Assembly (NCBI GenBank): GCA_948099385.1 | Contig: CANUEZ040000156.1 | Coordinates: forward strand, 2,666,001-2,730,000 | Direction of reading: 5' to 3' | Origin: Fasciola hepatica | Taxonomy: Eukaryota > Platyhelminthes > Trematoda > Plagiorchiida > Fasciolidae | DNA: 64,000 bases | Part shown: positions 20,457 to 28,840 of the stretch, piece after piece | Layout of the letters: every line of letters starts with the position of its first letter | Position numbering within the stretch: the stretch's first letter is position 1 | Notes under the pieces: model-generated | What the model saw: the letters and a program-made list of their open reading frames with translations, nothing else | Told to the model about the DNA's origin: nothing | Databases searched by the model: none | Position numbers and translations under genes: made by a program

Positions 20457-22059
20457 ATGTTCACAGTAGTGGAGTTTGTTGGAGAAAACACGGTTGCTGT
20501 TGTTAATGACCTCTGGATGGTGGGGTCAGAGCACGCTATGTGGCCTTCTGTCGGCGCTTCTCGTGCTGAGCGCTTAGTACGCGATGGTCATCCGCCACCG
20601 GTCAACTCAAAAGCATATAAAGTGAAGGTCCATAAAGCCGTCGGTAAGAGAACGTGACTTTCTTTCAGTTTCCTTTTGTAGATGACTATCAACAGGCTGT
20701 GAAGTTGCAGCGAATACTAGAGGATATGTCCGACTTACCATCTACGGATGCGACGCTGCCCATGGAACGTTATGGGAAACGACCACAGTATGTGTTTAAT
20801 TGCTAATGGGGATATACTTGCAGTAAACCCGTATTTTTTTCGGAATGTGACAGCGATGATCTGGAGCCGTCAGCACGGGCCAGTAAAAAACTATGGTCTC
20901 CCGAGCCACCTTGTTTAGAAGACCAGTCAATTTGCCTTCCGCGTACCCCGTTGAAGTCACTGGACCCAAACCATAATGTGCCAGCAACCATAGCGTAAGT
21001 ACCATAGCTGTATTCTCACAAATCATGTAGTTGTCCATCCTTCGGGAGACCTTGGACTTCCACCCCAACGGTGAGTCCCATGGCATCAACAAGCCGTACG
21101 GTGGAGGAAAGGCCATCCGCTTCCAAATCTCGTGAGAAGCCCAGTCCTCTTAGCAAGGAGGCCAATTACGGTGAGAGCATTATGTGTAATAGCAGCTTCA
21201 CTAATTACTTATTAACTCACGCCAGCTTTCTTAGCTTCAATCAAGAAAGATACTTCGGAGTTGAAGTGCCAAATCGCCGAATTGCAGAGGCAAAATGCGA
21301 ATTCGACGTCAAAGATCGTGTCCCAATGGGGGATCCCCGTAGACAGTGTTGATGACCTCGCGTCTCTGAATGAACGCTTGAAAAATGACAGCTACTACGA
21401 GCAAGTGGTGAGAGATAGTCCTTTTTTTCTATTATTCAGGTCACATTTTTGCAGAATGTTTCCGGGACCAACTTTGGAGATTGCACAAGGGATATGATGC
21501 GTCAGCTAATGACGATAAAAGTTCTCGCGCAGGTAAACATGAAGGGCGCACACGGAAGACCTGCCTTGGCGGGAACAAAAGTTTGTTCTCTTGTGATAGG
21601 TGAGTATGAGATTTTGAATTCATATTGCTACAGAGGCTGTGTGCCGGAAGAACTATCCTGGAGCCACAACGCAGCTCATCCGAGAGAAAATGCGTCGTTG
21701 CTTACAAAGAAGTAGAGCTAGTCAGCAAGAGAGTCGGTATGAACTGTATCGCGACGTCGGCACTCAGTGCAATACGTACGACGTGAGTGACTTCTATTTA
21801 CGATATATTTCCTAAGGCGTTTCTTATATCAAGCTATGCATCTATTGCGATATTTTCCATTTCCATACAGCAGGAGATTCCAGTTTCTGCCTCAATGGTT
21901 TTCATTTCCCAGTACAAGTATTTCGATTCCTAATTCATAAAGATGTTAAAGTTTTGCTCACTGCACTTTGTTTTACAATAAGAGATTAATTTAAAATGTC
22001 TCTTCCTATTTCAGGCATTGGAAAACAGCAATTCCGGCGAACAGTTCTCATGCGACTAA
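20457..22059 (+). CDS. DUF4806-like accessory protein, 8 exons, 376 codons
   Basis: Inferred exons: 20457-20643, 20682-20787, 20824-20994, 21031-21170, 21235-21407, 21440-21599, 21634-21782, 22015-22059. All introns are GT..AG (32-64 bases except the last, 232), every junction keeps phase and the total is 377 triplets with the stop. The N-terminal module (FTVVEFVGENTVAVVNDLWM, then MWPS and KAYKVKVHKAVG) matches the start of animal DUF4806 proteins. The middle is Ser/Pro-rich, then a coiled coil (SELKCQIAELQRQNA). The C-terminal module (GTNFGDCTRDMMRQLMTIKV, then GAHGRPALAGTKVCSLVI) is the DUF4806 pattern. Function is unknown; its place inside the element suggests an accessory role. The ATG follows directly on an acceptor-like TTTACATTTTAG. 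If exon 7 is not spliced, translation stops at 21813-21815. Confidence 0.82.
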
Positions 22060-22422
22060 CGAGTACGAACGAAAAAACTCGTGAGATATTATAAATCCCT
22101 TCTACCACTGTGCAATTTACCCATCAATACATTTTTTTTGCGTCAAAAGTATGGTCCTTTTTCTTCCGAAATCAGTAATGGAAATGCCGCTCGTTGTTAC
22201 TGGAAAGAAAGTGATTTCGAAAGTGGTAAAGGTACCTTGGGAAGTGAGAAATGAGAGCAATGAAATGGGACGTTTCCGTTTAGTTATTTGACGCACCGGA
22301 CTAGTATCGTTCGTTCTGGGGTCGTTTGTGTAGTGCTATAAAAATAGGTACGGGAAATTGAGTTTATTTTGTAATGCAGAAGGTACACAAATATCGGAGG
22401 GCTTTTTGCGTGGTCGGCCGAA
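22060..22422 (+). other. 3' region of the DNA transposon
   Basis: Non-coding stretch after the DUF4806-like gene. No clear gene; AT-rich, then the subterminal region. Confidence 0.45.
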
Positions 22423-22440
22423 AAACGCCCCCAAACCGAC
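22423..22440 (+). repeat. subterminal direct repeat, right
   Basis: GAAAAACGCCCCCAAACC, same orientation as 17462-17480. It is followed by G-rich near-repeats (GGGGTCATTTTGGGGTCG and GGGACTATTTCG/GTGACTATTTGG) up to the inverted end. Confidence 0.65.
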
Positions 22441-22530
22441 CCTTTTTTGTTTCAGTGGGGTCATTTTGGGGTCGTTTTGGGGATCAAACGGGGTCGACCT
22501 AGGGACTATTTCGTGACTATTTGGGGACCA

Positions 22531-22544
22531 TTGTGCTGACTGGG
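22531..22544 (+). repeat. right terminal inverted repeat
   Basis: TTGTGCTGACTGGG, exact reverse complement of 17441-17454, followed by TA. Confidence 0.85.
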
Positions 22545-22546
22545 TA

Positions 22547-22996
22547 TGGGGTCAGTGGACCGGGTGGAACGAAAGTGCGCTCTTATGGCAAACAAAAAAA
22601 TGAATGGAGGCACAGTGGGACAGAAACTTCAAAAGGTGCACCGGAGGATGCGTAGCGAAAATAAGGTAGAAGTTGGGTTATAGCGATGGGATGTAAAAAC
22701 GCTAGATAGATCTTACTGTGGCGAGAATCAGGGGAGATTTGCTAGATAAGCCATGTAGAATGTAATTAAGTGGAGTTAGAGCAGTGCATAATCAATGTAG
22801 TCTATAACTCTAACTCGCGATAAGTACTAGCGTCTGCACGGTGGTGTGCCGCAGTTGTTTACACAACTAGGTCACGGTTTCAGGTAATTAGGTGGTGTAT
22901 ACTAGGGTGGACACAATTACAAGTCTAAACAGTGGTATATGCAAAAAAAGAAAACGAGACAACCTGGATTTCACGCGGGCTTGACCTTGACCTTGG
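22547..22996 (-). other. LINE 5' end
   Basis: Start of the LINE on the minus strand, separated from 17157-17438 by the DNA transposon. It contains a plus-strand TTGACCTTGACCTTGGCGAC at the junction with BEL; CGAC there is shared with copy 1 (7017-7020), a short microhomology. Confidence 0.55.
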
Positions 22997-23402
22997 CGAC
23001 GGTGGATCTAACACTACTCTAGCAAAAGAGCGGCTTGCCGACAAACACCGGCTCGCTAAAAGTGCGACGTCGTTGTCGGTGAGCACCGTGGGAGGAACAC
23101 AAGTAATGACTGCCGGCCGGTTGAAGTTGCAGCTCATCTCCTTAGACACTAACGAGCGAACCGAACCAACGGAAGCATTCACATTAGCTGACCTCCCCAT
23201 GCGAGCACCAAGGTCGGTCAACGCAATTTTGACTAGGTGGCTCCACCTGCAGGATGTAACCGTTGTGGACTGGGAAGACGACGAAGTGGATCTCCTCATC
23301 GGCTGCCAGAGGCACATAGGGTACTTGACCAGGGAGTGGGCAACCGCCAGGCACCTTATGCCGTACGCATGGCTCTGGGGTGGATGTTATACGGTCCAGT
23401 AG
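22997..23402 (+). pseudogene. BEL retropepsin, duplicate without the DSG Asp
   Basis: Duplicate of 7017-7422. The repeat starts just inside the protease: the DSG motif is replaced at the junction by LINE-derived sequence (LGDGGSNTTL), so the catalytic Asp context is lost. The rest (TVGGTQVMTAGRL to WGGCYTVQ) is unchanged. Confidence 0.7.
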
Positions 23403-24160
23403 GGGGACGTGGTTCCGTGAATTATTCATCTGTCGAAGTTGACCACACAGTGTATCACCTACAGCGGCTGAATGAAAAGGAGTTTCATGACATCGGAGAC
23501 CAGAGATTATCGTTGCCCCAGGAGGATCATTTCGCTTTGCAAACAGTGCGGCTATGTGCTAGAGGCCTTAACAAACAGTTCGAGGTTCCCCTCCCATGGC
23601 TCGCGCCCGCTGGCCCGTGGATTGATAACAGAAACTGTTCTCCAACGACTACTACGACCGAAGGAAAGCTTCGTTCGAGACCAGGATCTGTGGGAACGAT
23701 ATGCAGAATTAATGGGGCGAAACGAAGCTCTCGGCTACGTTGAAAAGGTGCCTGCTGACACCGACGGCCGAAAAGGTATCTGGTATCTACCTCACCACCC
23801 GGTTATCAACCTCAAGAAACCTGAATAACTTCGGGTGGTTTTTGACTGTGCAGCCAAGTTCCAGGGCAAGTCGTTAGACGATCGCTTCTACAAGGACCTG
23901 ACTGGACCACACCACTAATCGAAGTTTTGTGCCGCTTCAGAGTGGGTAGAGTGGCCTCGTCCGCCAATATCAGGGAAATTTTTCCCTAGGTAAAAATGCC
24001 GGTAAAGGAACGAGATGCGATGCATTTCCTGTGGTGGGAAGAGAAGGACCGGGACGACGCAGTGGTAAATTATAGGATGACCGTCCACCCATTCGGAACC
24101 ATATCGTCACCGTTCTGTGCGAACTACGCCCTCCGGTAATCTGCGAACAGACATGGACAT
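23403..24160 (+). pseudogene. BEL reverse transcriptase N-terminal half, duplicate
   Basis: Duplicate of 7423-8180, with the same stops (after HHPVINLKKPE) and the same frameshifts. The shared damage shows that the duplication came after decay. Confidence 0.75.
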
Positions 24161-24706
24161 TTGGTCCACCGGTCTGTGGTGGATAGTCTCAGCGGAAATT
24201 TCTACGTCGACGACTACCTTGGATCATTCGATGATATAGAATCAGCCCTAGCGCAGTTCAGAAGCCTGACAAGATTGCTGGAAGAGGGCGGCTTCCGTCT
24301 AACAAAATGGATGTCAAACGCTTCAGAAGTGCTCGAGGTCATTCCGTACCACGAGAAGGCCAAAAGGGTTAGAGATTTGGACGGCCCCTTACTCCCTACC
24401 GAAAGCACCCTAGGGATACAACAGTGCGCCGAAACGGACGACTTTGTTTTCGAGCTAAACGTTCCCGAGCTGCCAGTAACCCGTCGTGGCCTACTTTCTG
24501 CTGTCTCTAGTTTGTTCGATCCGCTCGGTTTTTGTCTCATCCTGGCTGTTACCCGGAAAGATCTTGCTGCAGCGGCTGTGCCGTAAGAAAGTCGATTGGG
24601 GCCGGTCACTGGACCGAGAAGACCGGCTGGACTGGGAAGAATTTCTGAACATCTTGAAGAAATTAGGGGACATAAAGATTCCACGATGTTTGGCTCCTGG
24701 TCATGC
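24161..24706 (+). pseudogene. BEL reverse transcriptase palm, duplicate with extra frameshift
   Basis: Same YVDD block as at 8181. An added T in the run near 24531 (GGTTTTTGTC against GGTTTTGTC) moves the frame after SLFDPLGF; the sequence then continues in the 24486-24809 frame. A private lesion of this copy. Confidence 0.75.
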
Positions 24707-24714
24707 CACGCACA

Positions 24715-24840
24715 CTCGGCAGTGGTGGGTGCTTAACTGGTGTGCATACCATCGAAGGAATTCTGGACGCTCGATTGGCCGTGGCCATTACCTGTCCTGT
24801 GCAAACTGAACTGAACTGAACTGAACTGAACTGAACTGAA
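24715..24840 (+). mobile_element. short retroposon with (CTGAA)n tail, copy 2
   Basis: Same insertion as 8734-8849 carried by the duplication, with the same CACGCACA flanks (24707-24714 and 24841-24848) but seven tail units (126 bases in all). Confidence 0.75.
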
Positions 24841-24848
24841 CACGCACA

Positions 24849-25664
24849 GGAGAACTACATGCCTTTTCCGATACATCCTAAGTCGGTTATGGAGCTGTGG
24901 TGTACGGACGATGGTGCACAGAAGACGGACAACATACTACGAGGATCCTGTTCGTTAAAACCCGCGTTGTTCAACTGAAGTCGGTCTCAATCCCACGCCT
25001 TGAACTCAGCGCAGCCGTGTTAGCAGTCAAAGCGGTTCAAACGGTGAAGAGATGTTTCGACTTCTACGTTTTGTCGGTTAGCTTTTGGGCGGACTCAACG
25101 ATAGTACTTGACTAAATTAACAACGTCCGGAGCCGATCTAGTACTTTCGTTGCTAACCGACTCACGATTATCCACGATGAATCAGCCATGAACCAGTGGA
25201 AGCATGTCGGGTCTGGCGATAATCCAGCCGATCTGTGTCCCCGAGGTGCGACCAACTTCAGGCAACTAGACACGTGGACGAGAAGGCCAAACTTCCTGCA
25301 AGTGCCTAAACAGGACTGGCCCGTGTTCGAATTAAAACCCTCTACGGAAGTAGAACTGGAGATCAAAGGCGTAGTGATAGCGGCCAGCGTCGTCGAAGCA
25401 ACATCCCTTTTATTGCGATTGGTCAGATATTCTTCCCAAATGAAGACACTTCGTGCGTTAGTTTGGTTAGTCAGGTTCAAGAGAAATTTACTAGTCATGA
25501 AAGGGCTACGCCCCTCAGGCCGGATACGGGTCAGCCCGATAAGTCCCGATGAGCTACAAGCGGCAGAGTACGACATTTTCAGAATGATACAACGCGAGGC
25601 TTTCGCCCGAGAACTCGAAAGGGCGGAAGAAGTGGGACCAATCAGCAAAGAAATGTCATCTCCA
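24849..25664 (+). pseudogene. BEL RNase H and connection to integrase
   Basis: RNase H residues are legible: Asp in the HAFSDTS region, Glu in SIPRLELSAAVLAV and Asp in FWADSTIVLD. A stop follows at about 25114. The frame at 25188-25667 has NQWKHVGSGDNPADLCPRGA, the standard RNase H end of BEL elements, then a linker with RLVRYSSQMKTLRALVWLVR. Dead because of stops. Confidence 0.75.
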
Positions 25665-26275
25665 TGAGGCGAAATAAAGCACTTAAACACCAAACTCATT
25701 GATGGACTGCTGCGGGTGGATGGTAGGCTGACCAACACCCACCTGAGCTTCGACACAATGTACACTATGCTGCTGCCAGCGAGATAACCTGTAGTAGATC
25801 TAATGATCCAACACGTCCAAGCCGTGGAGGGACATGCCGGGGAAACTCATGTTGAGAGAACGAGAGACTGTAAAACGCGTAACCCAACGTTGTGTGCAAT
25901 GTGGGAGACGCAATGCCACGGCGGGCAAACAACACATGGCCCCACTACCAGAATGCAGGGTGACTGCGAGCTGGTGGCCTTTCAGCGACCACGGGTTGGA
26001 CTATTTCGGGCTCTTGTGGATCAAGTGCGGGAAGAGATTGGCAAAACGATATGGGTGTATCACGACATGCATGAAGTCACGCGCGGTTCACCCAGAAGTC
26101 GCACATTCGATGACGACCGATTCTTTCCTACGGGCCTTGCAGAGATTTACCAGCCGAAGAGGCGTACCAGCCGGGAATTGCTGAGTTGGCTCAAAAACAT
26201 AAACAAGGATGAACTGCAGGATCGAACCGTGGCCCGCGGCATACGATGACATTTCAACCCCCCGCAGGCCAGTCA
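25665..26275 (+). pseudogene. BEL integrase, zinc region and core, catalytic segment deleted
   Basis: The integrase zinc part (VTQRCVQCGRRNA) and the core with the first Asp (HGLDYFGLLWIKCG) and AVHPEVAHSMTTDSFLRAL are clear. After SRRGVP the frame jumps to AGNC and a stop, and the following helix continues in another frame (LAQKHKQ.., ELQDRTVARGI). The SDNG block with the second catalytic Asp is missing, apparently through a small deletion near 26165. Integration activity would be lost even if the frame were open. Confidence 0.72.
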
Positions 26276-26849
26276 CCGCGGCGGCGTATGGGAACGCATG
26301 ATCCGGGCCGTCAGGCAGATATTGCCGTCGATCATGGAGCAACAGCCGCCCGACGATGAGACGCCGAACACCGTCATGACTGAGGTAGAGAGAATTCTGA
26401 ACAACCGTCCCCTGGTTCCAGTTATGAACGGCGGTCCCACCCATCTAGCGCTTACCTCAAACGACTTATTGACGTTAAGGTCGAACGAGGGTTTCCATGG
26501 CCCGGTAAACCTTCGTGGGAGCTACCTCCACGAACGGAAGCAGGCGAACTATCTTGTCAAGGTCTTCTGGAGGCGATGGCTGCGGGAGTACCTACCGGCT
26601 CTGCAGACTCAACAGAAGTGGCTGGTCAAAACAAGACCATTCAAGGTTGGGGATGTGGTGATTATCGCAGACGAAAGCGCACATTTCAGCACCTGGTCAT
26701 TGGGAGTGGTTATGGAAACCATCGAAAGCACTGACGGACTGATAAGAACGGTGAAAGTGAAGACAGCCAACGGAGCGCCCAGTCGTGACACACGCAGTAT
26801 GAGACCACTCGAGAGCGAAGGCGGAGAGGCTGATAACGCTGAGGCCTAG
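26276..26849 (+). pseudogene. BEL integrase end and DUF5641-like domain
   Basis: Just before the frame SHRGGVWERMIRAVRQ supplies the catalytic Glu. TEVERILNNRPLVP and LTSNDLLTLRS follow, then the C-terminal DUF5641-like domain (RRWLREYLPALQTQQKW, RPFKVGDVVIIADES, WSLGVVMETI, IRTVKVKTANG). It ends at 26849, the end of pol. This part is open but isolated from the rest. Confidence 0.78.
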
Positions 26850-27505
26850 TAGACTATTTTGCATTCGTCTTCGAGACGGATAAAGGAACCCTCATATATG
26901 GGAGCATTCACGACACTGACGTATCGAATCATCATGCACTCTGAAGCACACACTCACCTACATTATACTCGTTTATACCACATGGTCTCCGCCAAACACG
27001 TTACAGTGCTCACAGTATTTCGTCGACGTTACAGAAAGTTTTTTCCGATATGTGGTGGTACTTGCGATTCAATTGTACATCCAGACACATACGCACACTC
27101 CCGATGCTTACTATACCCCGTAACCCCTATCAAACATGTGACACTGCTAGCCGTTTGTTTTTTTTGACGTTACTGAATGTCTTTTGCATACGTGGAAGTA
27201 GCTGCGATTGCATCAAACACACACACACACTCACGCAAGCACATACAGCCAGTGTATGGCGGCCCTTCCAAAGGCAGCATCGATGTTTCCCCTTCACGCC
27301 CGACGTCGATCAGTTGTTATCGTGGAAGATGTAGAATAGCTTCGCTTCGGCGTGGCCACCGGATTAGGTAAGACCACGAGTAGAACGTTGACGACAAGCA
27401 TTAGGCACACGCAGTGACAGCAGGGCCGAGGTAGGTAGGAAGAATCAGTACCTTTATACAAAATCTTTGACTTTGCTAAGGATTCGGGAGGATTTTTGTG
27501 GGCGG
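26850..27505 (+). other. BEL 3' untranslated region
   Basis: About 650 bases between the pol stop and the 3' LTR, unusually long for this family. Includes a short (CA)n run near 27219-27232. No gene and no env frame. Confidence 0.55.
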
Positions 27506-27879
27506 TGTAACGACCGGTCGTGGAAAATCCCCCTAAAACCGTTGCAGTACCATGTTTTTCCTAACATCACTCACTTGCCTGCACTATTGACGTGTCTTTA
27601 CTCACCGTTTGTTTTTACGGACCAACATTTTGTTCGCACCCAGAGCGCTGCTCTGTCATACCCTTGTTCTGGACCCGCGTGCCGCACGTGCTCCTCGCTC
27701 GCACGCCGCAATTCGGTTTCTCGTTTGTTGAGTCCTTGTGATCGCATAATTGAGGTTTGTATCTGTTTGGTGTCATTGTTCATTCAATGATCTGGTATCG
27801 TAGAATATCACGGATAATCGCCTTTTGATTTCGGGATCCGTTGTCAATTTGGCTACGCACTGCTCAGACGTGCGTTGCA
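27506..27879 (+). repeat. 3' LTR of the + BEL element
   Basis: 374 bases, TGTAACGACCGG to CGTGCGTTGCA. Partner of 5209-5582; the final TTACA is mutated to TTGCA. Confidence 0.85.
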
Positions 27880-27884
27880 CTGGT
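27880..27884 (+). repeat. right target-site duplication of the + BEL element
   Basis: CTGGT, one mismatch to CAGGT at 5204-5208. Confidence 0.6.
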
Positions 27885-28480
27885 ATCTATTCGTAAACGA
27901 GGCACACCTGGGCTCTCGGCCCGCAGTTGCATTTTAGTGAGTTCGGTGCCTGCGAAGCCGCCACGTCGTCATGTGAATACACCCGCTAGAGGGCGGAATA
28001 TTGTTGAACTAGCATTCACGCACAACTTACCCAGCGTCAAAACTGAAGTCACTCTCCTATTTCCGGGCAGTGACCACAAGACAATCGTGTTCATTCAGCT
28101 GTCCCCAGTGAACACCCCTATAACAACTTCATCAACTCTCGTGATGATTGCCAGTGGATGTACTGCCAAACATGGTTTGCTTTGGGGCCTGGGATACATC
28201 CTTTCTTGCCTCCGATGCTCAGGTCACAGCTAACTCCTTTGTGCTAACATGGATTGCCGCCCAAATGAAATTAGTTTAGTCTCCACCCAATCCACTCAGC
28301 GCAGGACATCGAGAATTTGGAGAATGTAGCTGAAGAAGCTGAGGCTACAGCGCAAACATCAACAAAACAAAGAATTATGCATTCTATTACGCACCAATAG
28401 GAATAACCCGGAGCTCAGCCGCCCTACGAAAGTGAATCTCAGGAAGCAGTGGGCACTCACCCAAATTCACATTAACTAAG
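27885..28480 (+). pseudogene. CR1-like LINE ORF2 fragment (endonuclease end and linker)
   Basis: HVNTPARGRNIVELAF and LLFPGSDHKTIVF match the last endonuclease motifs of the intact ORF2 (CPTRGNNILDLVF and HFPGSDHRIVRC). The linker after it is recognisable in another frame (RKHQQNKELCILLRTN) with stops. Old copy into which, or beside which, the BEL inserted. Confidence 0.65.
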
Positions 28481-28840
28481 CTGCACGTTTGTCTAACGGT
28501 TAAGCAGAGGTCAGGGCCACCTAAACGGGGAATATCAGGTTGTCTCACTATTTATTTTTTGCTTTTTCCGTCATCTAGGCTGGTATTTGAGTCATTCTCA
28601 GAGGTGGCCGTTATTCACTCTCATGCATTGGATTGTCAAAAGTAATGGCTGCGCTACCTTAGTATGAGCTTGTAATTCATTATAGCGACGTGTCAGCGCA
28701 ACACTTTTACGATAACTCCAGGCCAAAACCCTCCTTAAGTCCTTCTCCTTGACCTTGCACACTAAACAGTTATTGATTCTCGGCTTAAACACGTCGTCTT
28801 GGTATCTAACCCTTTCTGGCCAAAACTCCAATCCATCCTT
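28481..28840 (-). pseudogene. LINE ORF2 scrap, opposite strand
   Basis: On the minus strand RQPDIPRLGGPDL corresponds to the PPALLRFGGPDL block of the intact ORF2. An upstream 78-codon frame (28831-28598) may be a linker of another LINE. Short and damaged, so weak. Confidence 0.4.

Larger units (their letters stand above)
17441..22544 (+). mobile_element. autonomous-looking DNA transposon (transposase + DUF4806-like protein)
   Basis: A 5104-base element with inverted ends: CCCAGTCAGCACAA on the left and its reverse complement TTGTGCTGACTGGG on the right. TA flanks both ends (17439-17440 and 22545-22546), consistent with a TA target duplication. It sits in the LINE leader in the opposite orientation. 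Inside are two plus-strand genes, a 4-exon transposase and an 8-exon DUF4806-like gene, both free of stops once short introns are removed. Subterminal copies of GAAAAACGCCCCCAAAC occur near both ends in the same orientation. The transposase resembles the tnp2/CMC (CACTA-Mirage-Chapaev) group by motif, but the ends are not CACTA and a TA duplication is not what CACTA elements make. Confidence 0.88.
9047..22996 (-). mobile_element. CR1/Jockey-like LINE nested in BEL, full length
   Basis: Minus-strand element with a 5' region (22996-22547 and 17438-17157), ORF1 (17156-15546), ORF2 (15331-12083), a ~3 kb 3' region and an (ATT)n tail at 9047. Removing the DNA transposon and the solo LTR leaves about 8.4 kb. 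ORF2 is fully open, with endonuclease and reverse transcriptase. ORF1 has one in-frame stop. It is flanked on both sides by the same 2 kb of BEL pol. That arrangement is formally a very long target-site duplication; a tandem duplication or an assembly error could give the same picture. Confidence 0.85.
22997..25037 (+). repeat. 2.04 kb direct repeat, copy 2 (right flank of the LINE)
   Basis: Near-identical partner of 7017-9046. Unlike copy 1 it continues into the rest of BEL pol, so it is the copy collinear with the element's 3' half. It has an extra T near 24531 and seven CTGAA units in place of five. Confidence 0.9.
5209..27879 (+). mobile_element. BEL/Pao LTR retrotransposon split by a nested LINE
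   Basis: Two 374-base LTRs (5209-5582 and 27506-27879) bound the element. In order it has gag, zinc knuckle, retropepsin, reverse transcriptase with YVDD, RNase H, integrase and a DUF5641-like tail, the canonical BEL order. No env is seen. Removing the insertion at 9047-22996 and one copy of the 2 kb duplication leaves about 6.7 kb, an ordinary BEL size. The reading frame is broken many times (TGA in gag, frameshifts before and inside pol, stops in reverse transcriptase, a deletion in integrase). The LTRs differ at roughly ten positions, so the copy is old and inactive. Confidence 0.85.

Noticed and set aside
27219..27232. (CA)n run as a regulatory element
   Set aside because: Too short and isolated to support a function; a plain microsatellite in the BEL 3' region.
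26850..27505. An env-like gene downstream of BEL pol
   Set aside because: Only short frames without a signal peptide, transmembrane segment or Cys pattern. The minus-strand BEL has no room for env either.
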